From positions 1-5,867 of the forward strand of contig ONWP01000091.1 in the NCBI GenBank assembly GCA_900321595.1: a stretch of 5,867 nucleotides of DNA. Direction: 5' to 3'. A program made the translations under genes and the position numbers. The stretch is from an uncultured Eubacteriales bacterium. GTDB lineage: Bacteria > Bacillota > Clostridia > Oscillospirales > Acutalibacteraceae. Below are positions 1-4,472 of this stretch, one piece after another. Position 1 is the stretch's first letter; each line of letters begins with the position of its first letter. Under the pieces are notes generated by a model. It did not search any database. It worked only from the letters and a program-made list of their open reading frames with translations, and was not told the DNA's origin.

Positions 1-908
1 GAACGGCGCTTCGCGTCTCCGCCAGACTGGAATCCAGCCCGGAATTCAAGGAGAAGGTGGAGAATCCCAACGAATTCGTCTCCCGCTACGGCAAGGCCGA
101 TCCCTATAAGTCAACGCTGTCCGGCTTCAGCACGAATATCGATGACGAGTCGGTCTATCCGCTGATCCAGAAGCTCGAGGCGTACTGCCGCGCGCTGGGC
201 TCCACGGCGACGCTGTACTACACCGACGTCTATCAGCGCTACTATATCTCCTACAACAGCAATCGCGTCTACCGCACCCAGTGCACGATCAAGGCACCCT
301 ATTCCAAGGCGATTCTCGCCTATATGGAGAAGAACAATATCTCCATCGACAAGCGTCTGACGCTCACCAGCGGCGCCAAGTGGAGCGGCCACTACCTGAG
401 CGGCTTCGCCAGCGGCACCACCTTCACCATCGGCGAGCTGATCACTTACGCCATCCGTCTGAGCGACAACACGGCGTATCAGGTGCTGTTCAACTACTTC
501 GGCGCGAAGCCCTTCAACGATTCCAACGCGGCGGCCGGCTCGAATCTGCGCCTGGGTACGTATATCTTTGGTGAAAACAGCGCCGCGGATATGGCGAAGC
601 TGTATCTGGATATCTATAAATACAACGGCAAGTACCGCGATTTCCTGTACACGCAGATGAACAACAAGAACACCAGCACAAAGGATATGATCGGCGGCGG
701 CATTCCCAGCGGCGTGACGCTCCTGCACAAGTGGGGCTCCGGCGGCAGCATGACCGTCGGCCTGCACGACTGCGGCATCGTCTACACGAGCGTGCCCTTC
801 GTCCTGATCATCTACACGTCCTTCAACTTTGACCGCTGGTTCGATCACCTGCCGTTCCAGCGCATCGCCCAGCACTGCTACGGGATCAATACGGGGATCA
901 AATACTGA
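1..908 (+). CDS. Beta-lactamase-fold (class A / PF13354-like) hydrolase, 5' partial, Cys in nucleophile position
   Basis: The frame is open to the left edge and 301 residues are visible from base 3, so the true start lies outside. An internal GTG at 57 has an AAGGAG only 3 nt upstream and is an unlikely start. The fold is inferred from ordered class A motifs, numbered from the first full codon. Motif 1 is CTIK at 94-97, where this family normally has SxxK. Motif 2 is SDN at 154-156, in LSDNTAYQ. Motif 3 is KWG at 243-245, in HKWGSGG, replacing the usual KTG or KSG. A helix start, ENSAADMAKLY, follows where the omega loop should end, but I see no ExxLN deacylation motif before it. Family members are exported beta-lactamases or cell-wall peptidases. 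Here the missing Glu and the serine-to-cysteine change argue against an ordinary beta-lactamase. A role at the cell envelope is an inference, since any signal peptide is out of view. The gene ends at TGA, followed by a strong terminator. Confidence 0.82.
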   Translation, partial: TALRVSARLESSPEFKEKVENPNEFVSRYGKADPYKSTLSGFSTNIDDESVYPLIQKLEAYCRALGSTATLYYTDVYQRYYISYNSNRVYRTQCTIKAPYSKAILAYMEKNNISIDKRLTLTSGAKWSGHYLSGFASGTTFTIGELITYAIRLSDNTAYQVLFNYFGAKPFNDSNAAAGSNLRLGTYIFGENSAADMAKLYLDIYKYNGKYRDFLYTQMNNKNTSTKDMIGGGIPSGVTLLHKWGSGGSMTVGLHDCGIVYTSVPFVLIIYTSFNFDRWFDHLPFQRIAQHCYGINTGIKY

Positions 909-924
909 GCACAGAACCAAAAGC

Positions 925-952
925 GCCGCCCTTCACCGGGGCGGCTTTTTTT
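925..952 (+). terminator. Intrinsic terminator of the beta-lactamase-fold gene
   Basis: A perfect 7-bp GC-rich stem (GCCGCCC at 925-931 with GGGCGGC at 939-945) with a 7-nt loop is followed at once by seven T residues (946-952). It begins 17 nt after the stop codon at 906-908. Four A residues precede the stem, so weak activity on the minus strand is possible, but that strand has a better site of its own next door. Confidence 0.9.
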
Positions 953-959
953 GCGCAAG

Positions 960-988
960 AAAAGAAGGGATCCGTGAAAGATCCCTTC
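960..988 (-). terminator. Intrinsic terminator of the esterase gene
   Basis: A perfect 9-bp inverted repeat (GAAGGGATC at 964-972 with GATCCCTTC at 980-988) encloses a 7-nt loop. Read on the minus strand it is followed by TTTTCTT. It lies about 26 nt beyond the esterase stop, as expected for that gene's terminator. With the site at 925-952 it forms a pair of adjacent, oppositely oriented terminators between convergent genes. Confidence 0.8.
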
Positions 989-1014
989 CGAAAACGCTTC
1001 GCTGATGTCCGCGC

Positions 1015-1821
1015 TCAGCGGTTGTAGTGATCCAGCCACTCGACGTAGAGGCGCGTCCAGCGGCAGGCGAGATCGTCGCTTTTCGCGACACCCAGACCGT
1101 GCCCGCCGTAGGGGAAGATGTGCGTTTCACAGGGGACGCCGTGCTTTGCCAGCGCCGACGCCAGCCGCAGGGAGCATTCCACGCTCACGCAGTCGTCCGT
1201 CGCCGTGTGCCACAGGAAGAAGGGCGGCGCGTCCGGGCGGATCATGTTCTCGGACGAAAAGGCGGCGGCCTCCTCCTCGGTCGGGACGCGGCCGAAGAAG
1301 TTCTGCCGGGTGCCGCCGTGGGTGGCGATCCCGTCGAAGGTCGTCACGGCGTAGCAGGGCGCGACGGTGTTCGGGCGGCAGGAGACCGCGTCGATCTCAT
1401 CGCCGTCCGGTTTGCCGTCGTCGAAGAGCAGGCCCGTCATGCAGCAGAGGTGGCCGCCGGCGGAGAAGCCGATGGTGCCGATCTTGTCCGGATCGACGTT
1501 CCACTCCGCCGCGCGGTACCGCACCGTGCGGATCGCGCGCTGCGCGTCGAGCACCATGCAGGGGTAGGTGTACGGCGCGACGCGGTAATTGACCATCACG
1601 GCCGAATAGCCCGCCGCGTTGAGCATTTCACAGATGGAGCTGCCCTCGTTTTCGACGGAGACGAAGCAGTAGCCGCCGCCGGGCAGCACCACGACGCAGG
1701 GCGCCGGCTGCGGCGCGTCCTCGAGCAGGTACAGATCCATATACGGCCGAAAACCGTCGCTCGCGCCGGTGTAGCCGGGGATCTGTTCGACGCTGTCCCA
1801 GAGATCAATACGTTCTTTCAT
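1015..1821 (-). CDS. Alpha/beta hydrolase, acetyl-esterase / BD-FAE type
   Basis: Complete gene of 268 aa from ATG 1821 to TGA 1015. It shows the features of HSL-like or BD-FAE carboxylesterases: the oxyanion-hole motif PGGGY at residues 47-51, the nucleophile elbow GFSAGG with Ser120, the acid in TDDCV (probably Asp209), and the catalytic His in YGGHGLG (His241). The relatives deacetylate sugars or xylan fragments or cleave small esters, so a cytoplasmic esterase acting on imported acylated sugars is plausible but inferred. There is no signal peptide. An in-frame GTG at 1830 would add three residues, but it sits only 1 nt from the GGGAG ribosome binding site, while the ATG is 10 nt away and is preferred. 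The protein has 12 cysteines, many for its size, which suits an anaerobic cytoplasm. It has its own promoter and terminator and so is probably monocistronic. Confidence 0.9.
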   Translation of the reverse strand: MKERIDLWDSVEQIPGYTGASDGFRPYMDLYLLEDAPQPAPCVVVLPGGGYCFVSVENEGSSICEMLNAAGYSAVMVNYRVAPYTYPCMVLDAQRAIRTVRYRAAEWNVDPDKIGTIGFSAGGHLCCMTGLLFDDGKPDGDEIDAVSCRPNTVAPCYAVTTFDGIATHGGTRQNFFGRVPTEEEAAAFSSENMIRPDAPPFFLWHTATDDCVSVECSLRLASALAKHGVPCETHIFPYGGHGLGVAKSDDLACRWTRLYVEWLDHYNR

Positions 1822-1831
1822 TGCGGTCACG

Positions 1832-1836
1832 CTCCC
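1832..1836 (-). promoter_or_regulatory. Ribosome binding site deciding the esterase start
   Basis: GGGAG on the minus strand, 10 nt before ATG 1821 but only 1 nt before the alternative GTG 1830. The spacing favours the ATG. Confidence 0.65.
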
Positions 1837-1850
1837 GTTTGTTTTGTATC

Positions 1851-1879
1851 AATGTATCACATTTCGCGCGCGAGGTCAA
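1851..1879 (-). promoter_or_regulatory. Sigma-A-type promoter of the esterase gene
   Basis: On the minus strand, a -35 box TTGACC (1879-1874, 5 of 6 consensus) is 17 nt from a -10 box TACATT (1856-1851, 4 of 6). The -10 box has an extended TGn motif directly before it (TGATACATT). Transcription would start near 1844, giving a leader of about 23 nt. A short direct repeat of GATACA with 2-nt spacing (1858-1853 and 1850-1845) runs over and past the -10 box. Its meaning is unknown. The -35 box lies only a few bases from the terminator of the upstream gene. Confidence 0.7.
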
Positions 1880-1882
1880 TCG

Positions 1883-1909
1883 AAAACGGACGGCTTTTTT
1901 GCCGTCCGT
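1883..1909 (-). terminator. Intrinsic terminator of the secreted-protein gene
   Basis: A perfect 9-bp stem (ACGGACGGC at 1886-1894 on the plus strand with GCCGTCCGT at 1901-1909) has a 6-nt loop. On the minus strand it ends in a run of four T residues that partly belong to the stem. It lies about 20 nt beyond the stop at 1930. A T5 tract also follows it on the plus strand, so it may work in both directions, although no plus-strand gene is present here. Confidence 0.75.
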
Positions 1910-1929
1910 CCGATTTTTCCGGAAATGGT

Positions 1930-3111
1930 TTATCCCACGCCGAAGCCTTTGAGCAGCTTGCGGATCAGGGCGACCAGCCGGGTGATCCACTCGACGATGG
2001 GGTCGATGTCCATCTCGCCGAGATCCTCGAGCGCGATCTCGTCATTCGCGATGCCGTCGAGCAGCTCCCTGATCATGCTGAAGGTGAACTTCACGGTGCC
2101 GCTGACCTTGACCTTCATGAAGCGGAGCGTGACGTAATCCTCGCCGCGCATGCCGTCGATCTTGTAGATGTCGACCTGGCTGTCGCCGTTCTCATAGAAG
2201 CGGTCGACCTTGTCCGCCGGGGTCAGCACGTAGGAATCCGTCGTGCCGTCGAGCTTCATGTAGGAGACGGTCATCTTGTAGCTGTCGTAATTGTAGGTGT
2301 GCGACGCGTCGTTCGTCGGGATGCGAAGCGCCACATAGATGCTCTCGCCGTCGTAGGTGACCTTCGTATTGTCGTGATCGAAGGGAACGTACTTCGTGTT
2401 GACGGTGGTGTCCACGTCACGGCCCGCGCCGGTGTAGTCGGTGTAGTTCACGAACGCGTTGTTGCCCTTGATGCCGTACTGGATGCTGCCCGCCGGGTTG
2501 TACTGCACGCGGGCTGCGCTGTGATATTTGCTCGACGGCAGCTTCGGCAGGAAGCAGTCGCGGCGCATATCGAACTCGCTGACGCCCACGGTCATGTCCG
2601 CGGAGGGCTTCACGGCGTAGATGGTCTTCTCCTCGTAGATCTCATCGGAGCCGGGGATGAAGTAGGTGTTGTCCGCCTTGGCGGAGCCGGCGTCGGGGAA
2701 GACCCTCGCGGCGTCCGCGTCGTTGAACGCCAGGACCTTGACGGAGGTCGGCGCGACGATGTACTGTACGTAGTTCATGTAGCTCATCTGGTCGACGTAG
2801 GGGAACGACTTCGTGCCCACGGTGAACTCCACGTAACGGCCGGCGTTGACGGAGAAGTCGGTCTGGCTCTTGACGATCTGCGGCTCCTCGAACTTTTCGC
2901 CGTTGACGCTGATGATCTCAAACCAGTAGTCCTCGCCGAGGATGAAGCTCTGCTGGCCGTCGCCCATAAAGGTGTCGTTGCCGGGAACGGTATCCATCAG
3001 ATCCTTGAATGTGACCGTGTAGGTCGTCGCGGCGAACGCGGCGACGCCGAAGACCGGCAGCAGCATCAGCACGCTGAGCAGCACCGCGAGAAGCTTTTTC
3101 GTTGTCTTCAT
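1930..3111 (-). CDS. Secreted protein of unknown function with amphipathic C-terminal tail
   Basis: Complete gene of 393 aa from ATG 3111 to TAA 1930, with an excellent GGAGGT ribosome binding site (3124-3119) 7 nt upstream. Residues 1-27 are a clear Sec signal peptide: MKTTKK, then a hydrophobic core, then the AFA cleavage site. The mature part is rich in Thr, Tyr, Asp and Val, with alternating patterns typical of beta-sandwich extracellular domains, and has a single Cys (186). I recognise no family. There is no LPxTG motif, dockerin or transmembrane anchor. Residues 371-390 form a predicted amphipathic helix (PIVEWITRLVALIRKLLKGF) after an acidic linker (EIALEDLGEMDID). It could bind the membrane or a partner, which is an inference. 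The gene has its own perfect-consensus promoter and terminator, so it is probably strongly and separately expressed. The gene is certain and its function unknown. Confidence 0.88.
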   Translation of the reverse strand: MKTTKKLLAVLLSVLMLLPVFGVAAFAATTYTVTFKDLMDTVPGNDTFMGDGQQSFILGEDYWFEIISVNGEKFEEPQIVKSQTDFSVNAGRYVEFTVGTKSFPYVDQMSYMNYVQYIVAPTSVKVLAFNDADAARVFPDAGSAKADNTYFIPGSDEIYEEKTIYAVKPSADMTVGVSEFDMRRDCFLPKLPSSKYHSAARVQYNPAGSIQYGIKGNNAFVNYTDYTGAGRDVDTTVNTKYVPFDHDNTKVTYDGESIYVALRIPTNDASHTYNYDSYKMTVSYMKLDGTTDSYVLTPADKVDRFYENGDSQVDIYKIDGMRGEDYVTLRFMKVKVSGTVKFTFSMIRELLDGIANDEIALEDLGEMDIDPIVEWITRLVALIRKLLKGFGVG

Positions 3112-3149
3112 ATGTTTGACCTCCGGGAATCATTTTTTTCTCTTCACTT

Positions 3150-3166
3150 GACGGTGAAATACCGTC
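3150..3166 (-). other. Small hairpin in the leader of the secreted-protein mRNA
   Basis: GACGGT (3150-3155) and ACCGTC (3161-3166) can form a perfect 6-bp stem with a 5-nt loop. It lies in the roughly 58-nt leader between the predicted transcription start (near 3169) and the start codon, close to the 5' end. It could protect the mRNA from decay. An A-rich run follows, then the ribosome binding site. It is too small for a recognised riboswitch. Confidence 0.45.
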
Positions 3167-3175
3167 CGCTTTTCT

Positions 3176-3204
3176 ATTATAGAGGGATTTTCGCTGATTG
3201 TCAA
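3176..3204 (-). promoter_or_regulatory. Perfect-consensus sigma-A promoter of the secreted-protein gene
   Basis: On the minus strand, TTGACA (3204-3199) and TATAAT (3181-3176) are separated by exactly 17 nt, a full match to the housekeeping consensus. Transcription should start near 3169, about 58 nt before the start codon. Such promoters are strong unless repressed, which makes the inverted repeat over the -35 box notable. Confidence 0.92.
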
Positions 3205-3210
3205 GCGAAA
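3189..3210. promoter_or_regulatory. Candidate operator: 7-bp inverted repeat over the -35 box
   Basis: TTTCGCT (3189-3195) and AGCGAAA (3204-3210) form a perfect 7-bp inverted repeat with an 8-bp spacer, 22 bp in all. The spacer and right arm cover the -35 box at 3199-3204. The size and symmetry fit a dimeric helix-turn-helix repressor site. No T tract follows on either strand, so it does not look like a terminator. No regulator gene is in view, so its identity is open. Confidence 0.45.
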
Positions 3211-3254
3211 GTGTACAAAACGGGGACCGACAGACCGGGATTTTTCGTCAGAAT

Positions 3255-4436
3255 TCAGGCGGCCTCGGGCAGCGCCTCCTGCTGCGGGACGAGAACGGTG
3301 TACGGGAACTGCTCCTCGCTCAGGCCCAGCACGCGCGCGACGCGGATGGGCAGCTCCGTGTTGTCCACGGTCTCGCCGTCGGCGATGATCTCGTCGCTGC
3401 CGTAGACCAGCACAGGCACGTCCGCGTCGGAGTGGCCCGTCCGGGTGAACGCGTACCGGCCCTCCTCGTCGAGCGTGATCCCGCCGGTCTCATGGTCGGC
3501 GGTGACGATGACGAGCGTGTGTCCGTCGGCTTTGGCGAATTCGAGCATTTTTCTGATCGTGATATCAAACTCTTCCAGCGCCTCGCACATCTCCGCGTCG
3601 TCGTTGTCGTGGGAGCGCTTGTCGATGTGCGCGCCCTCGACCATCAGGAAGAAGCCGTTTTTGCCGGCGGAGCGGCTCAGCAGATCCGCGGCCTTGACCG
3701 CCATCTGATCGAGCCGCGGCGTATTCTCCGCCTCGTTTTCGGGGTCGGCGTACCAGTCTGCCAAATGCCACGTCTTATGCGCGAACAGGCCGAAGGAACG
3801 TTCGCCGGGCTCCAGCGCGTTCATCTCGTCGAGTGATTCGATCATGGTGAAGCCCGCGGCCTCAACGCTTTCGCGGTCGGTCCGGCCGGTCTCGTCGCCC
3901 CAGATCAGGTCGAAGGGCGTCAGCAGCTCTTTTTCGACGATCTCCGTCTTATTGTCGCGGTCATCGGTGTGGACGGCGAAGCCGGCGGGCGTCGCGCCGT
4001 AGACCTCGTCGGTCGTGACGATGCCGACGCGCATGCCGTTCTCATGGCAGGCCTCGGTGATGCTCTTCGGATAGGAGTACTGCGCCGTCAGATCGTCTAT
4101 ATACACGCCGACGGCGCTGTTTTTTGTGCGTACGCCGCACGACAGCGCCGTGGCGCCGGCGGCGGAGTCGGTGATATCGCTGGACGCGGAGCGGGTGCGG
4201 GACGCGCCCTGAACGGGGAACGTATCCATCGTCAGGGTGATGCCGCGCTCCTGTTTCGTTTTTTCAAGGTGCAAAAAGCCCATGCCGTCTCCGATCATGA
4301 AGATGACGTTGCGGATGCCCACGTCGGGTTCCGGCTGCGTTTCCGCGGGCTTGAGTCTGGAGAAACCGGGCAGAGAGGCGAAAAACGCCAGGATGAGGGC
4401 AAAGAAGCGGCGCAGCGCCGAGAGGATTTTTTCCAA
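3255..4436 (-). CDS. Alkaline phosphatase (PF00245 family)
   Basis: Complete gene of 393 aa from TTG 4436 to TGA 3255. It hydrolyses phosphate monoesters and is expected to act outside the membrane with two Zn and one Mg. The family's key residues are visible in order: the metal ligand Asp50 in MIGDGMG, the nucleophile Ser91 in TDSAAGATA, GVRTKNSAVGV at 101-111, the ligands Glu267, Asp272 and His276 in VEGAHIDKRSHDND, Asp314-His315 in TADHETGG, and His335 in TGHSDADVPV. It is shorter than E. coli PhoA (about 471 aa). The N-terminus (MEKILSALRR, then FFALILAFFASLPGF) looks like a short signal anchor without a clear AxA cleavage site, so the enzyme may stay tethered to the membrane. The next in-frame Met is residue 48, inside the conserved core, so the TTG with its AAAGGAG site is the start. 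The gene lies 36 nt after the mutase stop, with no terminator seen between them, which suggests co-transcription. No clear terminator follows it before the next promoter. Confidence 0.93.
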   Translation of the reverse strand: MEKILSALRRFFALILAFFASLPGFSRLKPAETQPEPDVGIRNVIFMIGDGMGFLHLEKTKQERGITLTMDTFPVQGASRTRSASSDITDSAAGATALSCGVRTKNSAVGVYIDDLTAQYSYPKSITEACHENGMRVGIVTTDEVYGATPAGFAVHTDDRDNKTEIVEKELLTPFDLIWGDETGRTDRESVEAAGFTMIESLDEMNALEPGERSFGLFAHKTWHLADWYADPENEAENTPRLDQMAVKAADLLSRSAGKNGFFLMVEGAHIDKRSHDNDDAEMCEALEEFDITIRKMLEFAKADGHTLVIVTADHETGGITLDEEGRYAFTRTGHSDADVPVLVYGSDEIIADGETVDNTELPIRVARVLGLSEEQFPYTVLVPQQEALPEAA

Positions 4437-4445
4437 GGGTATTTG

Positions 4446-4452
4446 CTCCTTT
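4446..4452 (-). promoter_or_regulatory. Ribosome binding site supporting the TTG start of the phosphatase
   Basis: AAAGGAG on the minus strand, 9 nt before TTG 4436. There is no nearby in-frame ATG or GTG, so this site fixes the uncommon TTG start. TTG usually lowers initiation efficiency, which could set the phosphatase level below that of the mutase. Confidence 0.75.
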
Positions 4453-4472
4453 CAGTGTGGAACTGTGCTGTA

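Noticed and set aside
57..59. GTG as the start of the beta-lactamase-fold gene.
   Set aside because: The AAGGAG at 48-53 is only 3 nt away, and the frame continues open to the window edge with protein-like sequence, so the gene is treated as cut by the window.
111..920. A 269-codon open frame on the minus strand opposite the beta-lactamase-fold gene.
   Set aside because: It has the same in-register antisense cause; the product is low in motifs, and the plus-strand frame carries the conserved SDN and K-x-G motifs.
1916..1925. Short palindrome TTTCCGGAAA just downstream of the secreted-protein stop.
   Set aside because: It has no loop or T tract, is short enough to occur by chance, and the real terminator hairpin lies beside it.
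2918..3133. A 71-codon frame starting at an upstream ATG (3133) in the leader of the secreted-protein gene.
   Set aside because: It is out of frame with the real gene, has only a weak purine stretch before it, and encodes an Arg-rich product. The GGAGGT site serves the ATG at 3111.
3205..3254. Possible terminator of the phosphatase.
   Set aside because: Only 3-4-bp imperfect pairings can be drawn around ACCGACAGACC and no proper stem precedes a T tract, so no terminator is claimed.
1027..3405. A 792-codon open frame on the plus strand, antisense to the esterase, the secreted protein and the end of the phosphatase.
   Set aside because: It lies in exact codon register against the esterase and secreted-protein genes, so it stays open simply because those genes avoid TTA, CTA and TCA codons. 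Its translation is a biased Val/Arg/Ala/His mix without motifs, it has no ribosome binding site, and it runs through a terminator and two promoters.
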